Under the pieces are notes generated by a model. It saw only the letters and a program-made list of their open reading frames with translations, did not search any database and was not told the DNA's origin. DNA of 64,000 nt from an uncultured Pseudomonadota bacterium (GTDB lineage Bacteria > Pseudomonadota > Gammaproteobacteria > Steroidobacterales > Steroidobacteraceae): assembly GCA_903879335.1 (NCBI GenBank), contig CAIRLC010000010.1, positions 86,632-150,631 on the forward strand, in the 5' to 3' direction. Positions 16,587-25,967 of the stretch are shown here, piece by piece. How positions within the stretch are numbered: the stretch's first letter is position 1; each line of letters opens with the position of its first letter. Made by a program: the position numbers and the translations under genes.

Positions 16587-18605
16587 TCATGAGGTCCGAT
16601 ACCGAGTGACTGCATCGCCCAGCGCCGTTTTCAGTTCGCCCAACCACGGTTCGTAGTGACGCCATTGATCCAATCCTTCCCGATAAATCGGCTGCCGCAC
16701 TTGCTCGGAACTTGCCGTTTTTACACTACGAACGTTCTTATGAAACTCAAGGCAGCCTTGTTCGAAGGGTAAACCTAAGAAATCAAGGATACGGCGCACG
16801 CTGCCCTCCAGATCATCCACCACGTCTTCGTGGTGCACACGCAGGATTTGTCCCGGTAGCGCCTCATCCCAGTGCTTCATGAGATCAAGATAGGTGCGGT
16901 AATAACGGGCGATATCATCGATGCTGTAGCAGAACTCCTGGCCGCGGGCGAACAGTTGTTTCAGATTGCCGAAACAGCACGCCATCGGTTCACGGCGGGC
17001 ATCGATGATTTTGGCGTTCGGCAGAATGAGCTTGATTAAGCCCACATGCCGAAAGTTGTTCGGCATTTTGTCGATGAAGTAGGGCGGACTCGTTCGATAG
17101 ATGCGGGTGTCGTCGATGTATTTCTGACCGAAGGCTTGGACTTCTTCTGGGCTCAACTCGGTCATGCTGTTGGGGTAGCGTGGGTTGTTGAGGTCCGGGT
17201 TCAAGCCCTGCAACTGCAAGGCGTAGCGTGGAATATTCGCAAGCTCCTGCGTTCCCTCAACCATGGAGTGGGAGGCCAAAATCTGCTCCAGCAGCGTCGA
17301 GCCCGCGCGTGGCAGTCCCAGAATGAAAATCGGATCGGGTGCGGGGCACCCCCAACCGCGTCTGGCGTCGAAGAACTCACGGGTGCAGACCTTGATCTGA
17401 TTCGTGGTGTTCTGCTCCAGAAGATCGGCGCGGTATTTGCTCTCCGCACGCTTCATGGCATTGCCGCGCGCGTAGTAATGCCAACTCGTCTCGTAGTCCT
17501 TGCGGTCTTCGAAAGCTTTCCCGAGTGCAAAACAGATGTGGTATCGATCAATGGTCGCGAGCGACTCGTCGGTCTCGGCGTGGCGCAAGTGTGCGATGTC
17601 ATCGTCGCTGAACTTGTAAGTTTTTAAGTTCGCGAGGCTCCAGTAGGCGTCGCCGAATCGAGGCCTGACTGCGATGGCGCGATGATAGGCGTCGATCGCT
17701 TCGGGGCGGCGGCCAACGGTCTTGTGCGAGTGACCGATCGACAGCAGCAAATCTGCCGCGAGCGGTGACGTCGGGTCGCTGTCGGCGAGCACCTCCGTGA
17801 ACCGACGCACACCTTCATCGTGATCGCCAAGGCCCACCGTTGCGGTGGCGCGCAGCGTTCTGTAGTCGATGTTCTTCGGATCGATCGCAATCAAACAGTC
17901 GAATTCAGCAATCGCTTCGACATGTTTGTGCCGGTCAAGCAAGACGCACGCGTAGTCGCGGCGAAGTTCAACGTAATCCGGATCAAGCCGCACGGCCGCC
18001 TCCAGCAGCACCTCGGCCTCATCAAAAATTTCATGCGTGATAGCAATCCGCGCCAAGAGGCGCATGGCCTCTGGGTGGTCACCGTGCGTGACCAGATAGG
18101 CGCGTATGACGTTTTCCGCCGTGCTCAGGTCTCCTTCGCAAAAGAGGCCTGTCGCTTTGATGACGTCGGCCGGCATCGCCCCAAGGCGGCGCACGTGTTC
18201 AGACGCCATCTGTCTCTGCGCCTCCAGGCGCGACATCTTGTAGAGCCCCTCAAGCATGCTCCAGGTGGCCGGTAGGGCTGGGTTGATCCGCACGGCGTGC
18301 TCGTAGGCCTCAATCGCGCCACGGGCGTCTTTCAATGCCACGTAGCAGTGGCCGCGTTCTTGATAGAGGAGGCTGGACTTGGGGTGATAGCGTTCCATGG
18401 CCTCGAGGGTTTCGAGCGCCTCCTGCGTCAGCCGGCTGTGCCGTTCCGCCAGTGCCGTGAGGTAGAGGACGTCCCGGTTCTCCGGAACTCGCGCCAATAA
18501 TGCGCGGGCCGCGGAAAGCGCTTCACCCAGCGCTTGGTCACGCAGCAGTCCGCGGATCCGCTCAACTTCGGCTGCAACGGGGTTCAAGGCAACGGTATTC
18601 GTCAT
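16587..18605 (-). CDS. TPR-repeat sulfotransferase family protein
   Basis: The N-terminal 330 residues are tandem tetratricopeptide repeats (for example YLTALAERHSRL, YQERGHCYVAL, YWSLANLKTY). The C-terminal 270 residues form a PAPS-dependent sulfotransferase domain with the 5'-phosphosulfate loop ILGLPRAGSTLLEQ near residue 435 and IDARREPMACC further on. I chose ATG 18605 (672 residues). The in-frame ATG at 18635 falls inside the terminator hairpin of the preceding receptor gene, so translation from it is unlikely. It lies directly downstream of a TonB-dependent receptor, an arrangement I recall as recurrent in sphingomonads and gammaproteobacteria. The acceptor is unknown. Confidence 0.88.
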   Translation of the reverse strand: MTNTVALNPVAAEVERIRGLLRDQALGEALSAARALLARVPENRDVLYLTALAERHSRLTQEALETLEAMERYHPKSSLLYQERGHCYVALKDARGAIEAYEHAVRINPALPATWSMLEGLYKMSRLEAQRQMASEHVRRLGAMPADVIKATGLFCEGDLSTAENVIRAYLVTHGDHPEAMRLLARIAITHEIFDEAEVLLEAAVRLDPDYVELRRDYACVLLDRHKHVEAIAEFDCLIAIDPKNIDYRTLRATATVGLGDHDEGVRRFTEVLADSDPTSPLAADLLLSIGHSHKTVGRRPEAIDAYHRAIAVRPRFGDAYWSLANLKTYKFSDDDIAHLRHAETDESLATIDRYHICFALGKAFEDRKDYETSWHYYARGNAMKRAESKYRADLLEQNTTNQIKVCTREFFDARRGWGCPAPDPIFILGLPRAGSTLLEQILASHSMVEGTQELANIPRYALQLQGLNPDLNNPRYPNSMTELSPEEVQAFGQKYIDDTRIYRTSPPYFIDKMPNNFRHVGLIKLILPNAKIIDARREPMACCFGNLKQLFARGQEFCYSIDDIARYYRTYLDLMKHWDEALPGQILRVHHEDVVDDLEGSVRRILDFLGLPFEQGCLEFHKNVRSVKTASSEQVRQPIYREGLDQWRHYEPWLGELKTALGDAVTRYRTS

Positions 18606-18616
18606 ATCCAGTCCAC

Positions 18617-18650
18617 AAAAAACAAAGGCGGGCATCGCTGCCCGCCTTTG
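18617..18650 (-). terminator. Rho-independent terminator of the TonB receptor gene
   Basis: On the minus strand an 11-bp perfect stem (CAAAGGCGGGC / GCCCGCCTTTG, 6-nt loop) is followed directly by six T. It lies 50 bp after the receptor stop and just before the sulfotransferase start. Confidence 0.9.
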
Positions 18651-18699
18651 AGTTTACCGCAACCGGCGATGCCGGCTGCGGCAGGGGTCGCAAGTCGTA

Positions 18700-21405
18700 T
18701 TAGAACTTGTAGCCCAACTTCACGCCAATGACGCGCGGACGCAGCGGCACTTCTGCCTTGATGAACTGGCCCGAGGTCGTGAACGTGCTGGCGTTCGAGT
18801 CCGACAGGTTGCTGCCGTACACGGTCGCCGTCCACGAGTCCTTCGACACGCCGAGCGACGCATCGAAGGTGTTGTAGGCCGGCATCTTGTAGCGGAGCCA
18901 CGTCGTCGTCGGGATCAGGACACCTTCGCCCGAGGGGAAGCTCGACGGGGTGTTGTTCTGGTCGTCCATGTGGTTCATGCCCACCAACAGGAACGCCTTG
19001 TAATCACCCGATTCCCAGTCGTAACGCGCATGGAGGTTGTACTGCAACTTCGGCGAGAACGCCGGAGTTGAGCCCACCGTGCCGAGCGGATCTGGGATGT
19101 CGATGTTCTGGCCACCAACGCGAACCTGCGAGATGCACTGGCCAGCCGGAACCGGGTTGCCAGGCGTGTAGTACGTCGCGCCGGCCGAACGGATGCACGG
19201 CGAGTTGTTCTGCTTCGCATCGTTATTCGACATCGAGGCCATCAGGGTCAGGCCATCAGTCACCTTGGCGGTGATCTGCAGCTCGATACCCTTGACGCGG
19301 TAGGTCGCGCCGTTGACGCCGAACGTGGTGTTGCCATAGACCGGCGGGTTGTAGATCAGCGTCTGAACATCCTTCCAGTCCATCTGATACAGCGAGCCGT
19401 TGATCTGCAGGCGGCGGTTCAAGAAATCCGTCTTGAAACCGAGTTCCATGTTGTTCAGCGAGTCAGGCGCGTACGAGAGCGGCTTGACGTACTGCTTGAC
19501 CTGGTAGGCACCGTCAACCGTGCTGGCGAGAACGCCCGACGGCAGAGCAACGCCATTGCCGTCGACCCAGAGCTTCGTCACGCCCTTGGTAGTACGGTTG
19601 AACGCGCCTGGGCGGTAGCCCTGCGAGTAGGTCGCATAGACCATCGCATCCGGCGTGATGTGCCAGGTCAGGTTCGCGCGGCTCTTGAAGCCAGAGAACG
19701 TCGCCGTGTGGAGTTCCTGGTTGCGCACGCCGGTGACCGGATCCGGGTCGAGACCGCCGCCGATCGGGGTCGCGACGCAGTCGCCGTTCGGAACGTTGAC
19801 GCAGCCGCCGCCGGTGCCGTACTGCGAGCCGATTTCGTTTTCTTCGTACTTGTAGTAGCGGGTGCCGATCGTTGCGGTCAAGGTCTTCGGGATCAGGTCG
19901 TAATCGACCGATGCGAAGAACGCAGTCTGCTTGTAGCCACGCGCAAGATCTTCGCCGAAGTTCACGCCCGCATTGCGGGTGTTAGGGTTGATCGCCGCGT
20001 TAACCGGCGTCACGTTACCCAAGCAGATCGGGCCGCCCGCGAGGGCTGACGCAAGGTTGTCAGGGGTGCAGTCTGGGATCGACTTCTGGTAGAAATCCAT
20101 CGAGTCCTTCACCTGGAAGTCCTCCCAGAACGCGCCCACGAGTGCGCGAACGCGCAGATCGTCTGGCGTTGAGAGACGGAACTCATGGCTCTGGTGGGTG
20201 TTCTCGATCTGATCCTTCCAGCCCATGACCGGCGAGTAGCAGGTCGCAGGACCGCTGCCGCCGAAGTTAGAGCCGCCGCCGCCGGTGCAGGAGTAGTAGA
20301 ACCCACCCGGTGTACGGGTGTAGTTCGTGTAGTCCATGCTCTGCTCAACATGACGGCTGAGGTACGAGCCGGTGTATACCGCCTTGAGCGCCCCCAACTT
20401 GCCGTTCACGGTCCACGACGTCAGCGACGCGCGGTCCTTGTTGTAGGCCGGGAAGAACGAGGTCTCTTCGAGCTGGTTCAACGGGGTCAGGCCGACGCCG
20501 ATCGGCATCTGCACGCTCATGCCTTCCGCGTCCATGTTCTGGTACGTCTGGCTGACGAGCACATCCCAATCGTCGTTAACCTGGTAGAGGGCCGATACGC
20601 GGGCACCGTTATAGGTGACCGGGTTCTGCGCCTTCTTGGCGATCGAGTAGTTGTTGTAGGTGTCGAGGTGCGCCGGGTACGACGACGAGTAGGCGCTAGG
20701 ACCCGTATCCACCGCAGGATTGCGGGTGAAGGTGGTCGGCACGTTGTCGATGTAGCCACCGCGACGATCATTGTAGATCGCAGCGCGAACCGCCAACTTG
20801 TCGGCGATCAATGGCAGGTTGAGCACGCCGCTGACGGCCGTGTTCGGGTCGCCGTGCGCCGTGACGCCGTAGCCGGCTTCGAACGAGCCTTCGGTCTTGT
20901 TCAGCTTCGGCTTGTTGGTGATGTAGCGGATCGCGCCGGCTTCGGCGCCACCGCCGAACAGCGTGCCCTGAGGGCCTTCGAGAACTTCGACGCGCTCCAT
21001 GTCGACCATGTAGATGTCCAGGTTACGCGCCGGGAAGGTCAGCGACTGGTCATCGAGGTAGGTGGCGACGTTCGGGAACGGCGCGATGGAGGCCGACGAC
21101 TGACCGCCGGCGAAGCCGGCCGACAGGCCGCGCATGAAGATGTTGCCTTGACCTGGGCCGTTGGTGCCGAAGGTCACGTTCGGGAGCATCTTGATGACGT
21201 CGTCAAAGGTAGAGATGTTGAGCTTCGAGAGTGAGTCGCTGCCGATGGCCTGGATCGTGATTGGCACGTCCTGGATCGATTCATTGCGACGCTGCGCGGT
21301 AACGACGATCTCTTCGATGCCACCCGAGTCAGCAGCAACGGCGGTGCCGGCACTGGCGCTCAGAGCCGCGAGTACGGCATAGGCGATCTTGTGATTTGCT
21401 TTCAA
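18700..21405 (-). CDS. TonB-dependent outer-membrane receptor
   Basis: An outer-membrane active transporter powered by TonB. I place the start at TTG 21405: it follows AGGGAGA by 7 nt and yields a signal peptide (KANHKIAYAVLAALSASAG). An upstream in-frame ATG at 21489 would give no normal leader. After the signal comes a TonB box-like EEIVVTAQRR, the plug domain (NIFMRGLSAG, about 75-200) and the 22-strand barrel ending in GVKLGYKF with the usual terminal Phe. Length is 901 residues. It resembles the receptors of unknown substrate that are abundant in sphingomonads and related oligotrophs, and is followed by a strong terminator and the TPR-sulfotransferase gene. Confidence 0.93.
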   Translation of the reverse strand: MKANHKIAYAVLAALSASAGTAVAADSGGIEEIVVTAQRRNESIQDVPITIQAIGSDSLSKLNISTFDDVIKMLPNVTFGTNGPGQGNIFMRGLSAGFAGGQSSASIAPFPNVATYLDDQSLTFPARNLDIYMVDMERVEVLEGPQGTLFGGGAEAGAIRYITNKPKLNKTEGSFEAGYGVTAHGDPNTAVSGVLNLPLIADKLAVRAAIYNDRRGGYIDNVPTTFTRNPAVDTGPSAYSSSYPAHLDTYNNYSIAKKAQNPVTYNGARVSALYQVNDDWDVLVSQTYQNMDAEGMSVQMPIGVGLTPLNQLEETSFFPAYNKDRASLTSWTVNGKLGALKAVYTGSYLSRHVEQSMDYTNYTRTPGGFYYSCTGGGGSNFGGSGPATCYSPVMGWKDQIENTHQSHEFRLSTPDDLRVRALVGAFWEDFQVKDSMDFYQKSIPDCTPDNLASALAGGPICLGNVTPVNAAINPNTRNAGVNFGEDLARGYKQTAFFASVDYDLIPKTLTATIGTRYYKYEENEIGSQYGTGGGCVNVPNGDCVATPIGGGLDPDPVTGVRNQELHTATFSGFKSRANLTWHITPDAMVYATYSQGYRPGAFNRTTKGVTKLWVDGNGVALPSGVLASTVDGAYQVKQYVKPLSYAPDSLNNMELGFKTDFLNRRLQINGSLYQMDWKDVQTLIYNPPVYGNTTFGVNGATYRVKGIELQITAKVTDGLTLMASMSNNDAKQNNSPCIRSAGATYYTPGNPVPAGQCISQVRVGGQNIDIPDPLGTVGSTPAFSPKLQYNLHARYDWESGDYKAFLLVGMNHMDDQNNTPSSFPSGEGVLIPTTTWLRYKMPAYNTFDASLGVSKDSWTATVYGSNLSDSNASTFTTSGQFIKAEVPLRPRVIGVKLGYKF

Positions 21406-21847
21406 GAACTTTCTCCCTAGGGGGTGAGTGTAAAAAACGCAACAAAACTGAGGCGATTTTTGCGGTCTGAGACGTAGCACCGACCACAAAAATTGACCGG
21501 ATGGATAGGCGATATCGCGAGGAGTGGACTCCTTCTTGATGACCGCCGAACCCCCGGTCGGTACTTTCGTCGCACCGAAATCACGAATGAACGGAATATT
21601 GACGCCCCAAGGTTACAGTATTTTGACAATGTGAGCACCGTCACCGAACTGAAACGCCACGGTGGTGGTATACGCGGCGAGTCGCCAGGCCGTGTCCCGG
21701 GACGGACGGCGACGATCAGGCTGAATCCATCGCGTTGCGGATGTTGCAAACGAGCAACAGGCGCCCGCCGAGAGATCGTCCATGGCAGAATCCTTTGGCG
21801 TCATCCGCCGGATGTCGTTGGACTACATCGAATGATTGGGGGGGGCT
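21406..21847. other. Divergent regulatory region (TonB receptor / DUF5690 gene)
   Basis: A 440-bp gap between divergent genes. I see no convincing gene. It must hold both promoters. A perfect inverted repeat TGTTGC-N6-GCAACA at 21742-21759 is a candidate operator, and a run of eight G lies at 21838-21845 just before the rightward start. Confidence 0.45.
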
Positions 21848-23137
21848 GTGGCCCGAACGCTGCGTCAGAGACTTGAACATGCGCACCCTGCGATTTTCAC
21901 GATCGCGGCAGGTTCGGCGGGATTCGCTGCCTATTTCGCGATGTACGCGTTCCGAAAGCCGTTTTCGGTGGCGACCTACGGTCATGTCCCGGGTTGGGAT
22001 TTTGCGCTCGATTACAAGATCGCCCTGGTCCTTGCCCAGGTACTGGGCTACGCGATCTCTAAGATGATTGGAATCAAGGTGATCTCCGAATTGCCGCCTG
22101 AGCGCCGGCCCTTGGCGATCATCGGGCTCATTGCCGGCGCCTGGGTGTCCTTGATCCTGTTTGCGCTGGTGCCGGCCCCGTGGAACGTCGGCTTCATGTT
22201 CTTGAACGGGCTACCGCTCGGCATGATCTGGGGCCTCGTCTTTGGCTTCATGGAAGGCCGCCGGACCTCTGAGGTCTTGGGCGCCGTGGTCTGCGCAAGC
22301 TTTATTGTCTCGTCAGGTGCCGTCAAATCGGTTGGCAAGTGGCTCATGACCGGTTTCGATGTGCCCGTCCAGTGGATGCCGGCGGCGACCGGGACGGTCT
22401 TTATTCCCGTGTTGTTGCTGTCGGTCTGGGTCTTGAGCGCACTGCCGCCGCCCAGTGCTGAAGATGAAGCCGCGCGCATCAAGCGCGTCCCGATGGACGC
22501 CCGCGCCCGCGCCGCATTCCTCAAGCAGTATGGCCTCGGCATTTTGCTGCTCGTCATCACCTACGTTTTTGCCACCGCCTTGCGCGACTTCCGCGATAAC
22601 TTTGCCGCCGAACTGTGGCTCGCCCTCGGTCGTGGCGACGGCGTCGCGATTTTCACGGCTAGCGAGTTACCGGTCGCGGCATTGGCGCTCGTCGTGCTGG
22701 GTCTCATTATCGTGGTCAAAGACAATGCCCGCGCGCTGATGGTGATTCATGGCGTGGTGTTTGGCGGGTTGTTCTTGCTCGGCGCCTCAACGCTTGGGTT
22801 TCGTTTGGGATATTTCGGGCCCGTGACCTGGATGATTCTGTCGGGCGCAGGCCTGTATATGGCCTATACGCCCTTCAACGCGATGCTTTTTGATCGGCTG
22901 GTAGCCGTCAGTGGGCGCGTAGGCACCGCGGGCTTTCTGATCTACGTGGCGGACACCGCCGGCTACTTCGGTAGCTCAGCGCTGCTGATTTGGCGCAACT
23001 TCGGGCTTGTATCCATGGATTGGCTCGAGGTCTACGTCAAAAGCGCCTACGCGATCAGTATTGCCGGCATGGTCTGTGTCGCCGGTGCAGCCCTGTATTT
23101 CTCAGGGCGGCACCGACGGTCAAACTCGGCGCCTTAA
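21848..23137 (+). CDS. DUF5690 family MFS-like membrane protein
   Basis: A polytopic membrane protein with about 12 predicted helices that matches my recollection of DUF5690, an MFS-like family of unknown function. Marks are the N-terminal GFAAYFAMYAFRKPFSVATY, the LGYAISKMIGIKVISE helix and the LPLGMIWGLVFGFMEGRRTSE segment. GTG 21848 (429 residues) and TTG 21836 (433 residues) are both possible starts. I prefer GTG because the G8 run just upstream is the only Shine-Dalgarno-like sequence, although its spacing of 2 nt is short. It is convergent with the KAS III gene, sharing TTAA at the stops. Confidence 0.82.
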   Translation: MARTLRQRLEHAHPAIFTIAAGSAGFAAYFAMYAFRKPFSVATYGHVPGWDFALDYKIALVLAQVLGYAISKMIGIKVISELPPERRPLAIIGLIAGAWVSLILFALVPAPWNVGFMFLNGLPLGMIWGLVFGFMEGRRTSEVLGAVVCASFIVSSGAVKSVGKWLMTGFDVPVQWMPAATGTVFIPVLLLSVWVLSALPPPSAEDEAARIKRVPMDARARAAFLKQYGLGILLLVITYVFATALRDFRDNFAAELWLALGRGDGVAIFTASELPVAALALVVLGLIIVVKDNARALMVIHGVVFGGLFLLGASTLGFRLGYFGPVTWMILSGAGLYMAYTPFNAMLFDRLVAVSGRVGTAGFLIYVADTAGYFGSSALLIWRNFGLVSMDWLEVYVKSAYAISIAGMVCVAGAALYFSGRHRRSNSAP

Positions 23138-24258
23138 CCGCGCTGTTCGGAGAAGCTGGCTGTCGCGAGGCTGTCCGCGGTCGACGCGCCTCGCGCTTTG
23201 ATCGCGCGAATCTCGTTGACCAATTCCAACGCAGTCTTCTCGCAGGGCGGCAATTCCGCCGTGCTTTCGCTGAGCGGTGTGATGCGGTCGCCCCATCGCA
23301 GCAGATGCGATGAGAGCGTCAGACCACCACCGAAAGCCGGCATCAGGATAAGGTCGTTCGGCTGAACCCGGCCCTCTTCGACGGCCTCGACCAGCGCGAC
23401 TGGCGCGGTTGCGGAACTCATGTTGCCGTATTTGTGGACCGTGAGAAAAACCTTCTCCATCGGGGCGCCTGCATATTTAGCAACCGCTTCGATGATGCGC
23501 AGATTCGCCTGATGGGGCACCACGAGAGCCACGTCATCAATCGTGACGCCGGCGCGCGTGAGCACATCAACCGACGCTTCGCTCATGCCGCGAACGGCTT
23601 TCTTGAAGATCTCCTGCCCATCGAAATCCCAGCGCGTCTGGCCGAAGTCAAGTCCGTGCAGCGCGTATTGAGTACCAATACCGCGCACGCGCAAAATTTG
23701 CCGCGCATCGGCGTAGCACTGCAATTTCTCTTTAATGACGCCTGATTCCGTGTCGCTGGCTTCGAGAAAAACCGCCGCGGCGCCGTCACCAAAGAGCACC
23801 GCAACGTTGCGGTTGTCCCAGTCCATATAGCGGGAGATGAGTTCAACGCCGAGCACTAAGGCGTTGCGCACCACTCCAGTTTTGATCATCGCGGTGCCAA
23901 TCGACAACGCATACATAAAACTGGTGCAGGCGGTATTCACGTCCATGGCCGCGGCACGGGTCGCACCGATGCGTTGCTGCACGCCGGATGCCGTATTGGG
24001 GACGGCTTCATCGTTACTGACACTGCCGTAGATGACAAGGTCGACGTCGGCGCCCGTTTTGCCGGCGCAGGCGAGGGCACGCTCAGCGGCCACGATCGCC
24101 AATTCAACGCCCGGTACGTGCGACACGCGTCGCTCCACCATCCCGGTGCGGGATCGGATCCATTCGTCATCTGTCGGCAAGAAGGTGGCTAAGTCCGCAT
24201 TCGTCAGTACAGCCGGAGGTAGGCATTTGCCCCAACCGGTAATCGCCGCATAGGTCAC
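23134..24258 (-). CDS. 3-oxoacyl-ACP synthase III family protein (KAS III / FabH-like)
   Basis: A thiolase-fold condensing enzyme of 374 residues with the Cys-His-Asn triad intact: Cys111 in NTACTSF, His249 in VPHQANLR and Asn279 in KYGNMSSA. Such enzymes prime fatty-acid synthesis or make secondary acyl products. I start at GTG 24258 because GGAGGG lies 7 nt upstream and the protein then begins TYAAITGWGKCLPP, the normal FabH N-terminus. A longer frame to 24363 has no homologous content. It stands alone, without other fatty-acid genes, and is divergent from tauR, so a housekeeping FabH role is not certain. Confidence 0.9.
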   Translation of the reverse strand: MTYAAITGWGKCLPPAVLTNADLATFLPTDDEWIRSRTGMVERRVSHVPGVELAIVAAERALACAGKTGADVDLVIYGSVSNDEAVPNTASGVQQRIGATRAAAMDVNTACTSFMYALSIGTAMIKTGVVRNALVLGVELISRYMDWDNRNVAVLFGDGAAAVFLEASDTESGVIKEKLQCYADARQILRVRGIGTQYALHGLDFGQTRWDFDGQEIFKKAVRGMSEASVDVLTRAGVTIDDVALVVPHQANLRIIEAVAKYAGAPMEKVFLTVHKYGNMSSATAPVALVEAVEEGRVQPNDLILMPAFGGGLTLSSHLLRWGDRITPLSESTAELPPCEKTALELVNEIRAIKARGASTADSLATASFSEQRG

Positions 24259-24382
24259 AAGGGTACCCTCCAATCGATGGGCGGATTCTGACTGGAAGCG
24301 CTGCGGATAGCACCTCCCCGGGGGTGAGTTTGCGGCGGTGTTAAGATGTCGGCCCACCGACACTTGGCCAGAATGATCGAGT

Positions 24383-25876
24383 ATGCGCCGTCCGACACGC
24401 GCCCCGCTGTGGGCTCAATTGTTCTCATTGGACCCGCTGGGGCCGCTGACGATTCAGGCGCAATTGCGGGCCCAGATCGTCTCGGCGATTGGGGCCGGTC
24501 GGCTTGCCGCAGATGAAGCGATGCCTTCCAGTCGAGAGTTGGCCGAACACCTGAGTATTGCCCGTAATACCGTGGTCAGCGCCTACGCGCAGTTGGCTGA
24601 CGATGGTTACCTCGAGGCGCGTCCGCGCCGCGGCTACTTCATCAACCCACTGGCGTTGGCCATTAAGCCCTCGACCAAGGCCGCTCCCGTGGGCTCGATG
24701 ACCGCGGTGGATTGGACCGAGCGCTTTCGAGTGCAACCGAGTCGGCAACGCAATATTTCCAAAGTGGCCGACTGGGAACGTTACGACTATCCCTTTATTT
24801 ATGGTCAGTTTGATCCAAGCTTGTTCCCGGCCGCGGACTGGCGCACCTGTTGCCAAGAGGTGCTCGGCAAAACCGGGGCGCGCACCTGGGGGCAGGATCT
24901 CTTTACCCGCGATGATCCACAGCTGATCGATGAACTGCGCAATAAGGTCTTGCCCTTGCGCGGTGTCTGGGCCGATGCGGACGAAATTATCGTCACGATC
25001 GGCGCCCAACAGGCCTTATACCTATTGGCCGATCTCTTGGTTGGTAGCGACACGGTGGTCGGTCTTGAAAACCCGGGCTATCCCGATGCGCGCAATATTT
25101 TTGCACTGCGCACGAAGCGCTTAAAGCCATTGCCTGTCGACGCGCAAGGCCTCCAGATCGGGGCGGCGCTGAAGCACTGCAAATATGTCTACGTGACGCC
25201 CAGCCATCAGGCGCCGACCACGGTCACACTCCCGGTTGATCGACGGGTCGAGTTGCTGCGACGTGCCGAGCGCGATGATTTTTTGATCATCGAAGACGAT
25301 TACGAGACCGAAATCAGTTTTTCAGGCCTACCGAACCCAGCGTTAAAAAGTCTGGACCGGTCGGGACGTGTGATTTATGTCGGCAGTCTCTCCAAGTCCT
25401 TTGCGCCGGGGATTCGGCTCGGCTATATCGTCGCACCGCGCCCACTGATTGCTGAATTGCGGGCGCTGCGGCGCTTAAATATTCGCCATCCTACGGCCTT
25501 CATTCAGCGCAGCATGGCGCGCTTTATTGCGCTTGGTCACTACGATTTATTGAGTCGCCGGCTGGTGGATGCCCATCGCGAGCGCGCAAGGATTCTGTCG
25601 GCCTCGGTCAGTGAGTTTGGTCTCGAGGCCGCTCATGTGCCGGTGAACGGCGGATCGTCGGTGTGGTTCGAAGGCCCAGTGTGGCTGAACGCGCACGAAT
25701 GGGCCGAATCGGTCCGCGGGGAGGGCGTGCTGATTGAGCCGGGGGATGTGCATTACATGGACGAGCGGCCGCCCTTAAATCGCTTTCGGCTCGGTTACTC
25801 CTCGATCCCTCGCAGCCGAATTCAAGAGGGCGTGAGGCGGCTCGCGCTGTCATTGGCGAAACTGCGCCCCACCTAA
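24383..25876 (+). CDS. tauR: MocR/PdxR-type GntR regulator, probable taurine regulator TauR
   Basis: A fusion transcription factor of 497 residues: an N-terminal GntR winged helix (about 20-85, with PSSRELAEHLSIARNTVVSA as recognition region) joined to a class I aminotransferase-like domain. That domain has PLP lysine Lys338 in SLSKSFAPGIRLGY. MocR regulators sense an amine or PLP adduct. It lies immediately upstream of, and co-directional with, tauX-tauY-xsc, as TauR does in known taurine clusters. That context is the basis for the name; the domain architecture alone would also fit PdxR, GabR or other MocR proteins. It probably activates the downstream operon. Confidence 0.82.
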   Translation: MRRPTRAPLWAQLFSLDPLGPLTIQAQLRAQIVSAIGAGRLAADEAMPSSRELAEHLSIARNTVVSAYAQLADDGYLEARPRRGYFINPLALAIKPSTKAAPVGSMTAVDWTERFRVQPSRQRNISKVADWERYDYPFIYGQFDPSLFPAADWRTCCQEVLGKTGARTWGQDLFTRDDPQLIDELRNKVLPLRGVWADADEIIVTIGAQQALYLLADLLVGSDTVVGLENPGYPDARNIFALRTKRLKPLPVDAQGLQIGAALKHCKYVYVTPSHQAPTTVTLPVDRRVELLRRAERDDFLIIEDDYETEISFSGLPNPALKSLDRSGRVIYVGSLSKSFAPGIRLGYIVAPRPLIAELRALRRLNIRHPTAFIQRSMARFIALGHYDLLSRRLVDAHRERARILSASVSEFGLEAAHVPVNGGSSVWFEGPVWLNAHEWAESVRGEGVLIEPGDVHYMDERPPLNRFRLGYSSIPRSRIQEGVRRLALSLAKLRPT

Positions 25877-25967
25877 CTGGACCCATCGCCACCATTCGGC
25901 TGGTTCTACCCCGGCACCTTGGGAGCCCATAGCATTCGATCCCATTATTCTGAATGCTGGTGAAATC
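25877..25967 (+). promoter_or_regulatory. tauR-tauX intergenic region, candidate TauR target
   Basis: This 91-bp gap contains CTGGAC at 25877-25882 and a similar CTGGTT at 25900-25905, direct half-repeats about two helical turns apart. I recall TauR of Rhodobacter recognising CTGGAC-type direct repeats, so this is a plausible but weak operator. The ribosome binding site for tauX (GGTGAAATC) is poor. Confidence 0.3.

Noticed and set aside
20185..21234. Long open frame (349 residues) on the plus strand inside the TonB receptor gene
   Set aside because: Arg/Val-rich antisense frame opposite a well-supported receptor; an effect of high GC.
21493..21876. Open frame of 127 residues in the divergent region left of the DUF5690 gene
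   Set aside because: Overlaps the DUF5690 start in another frame, has no homologous features and an Arg/Gly-rich shadow composition.
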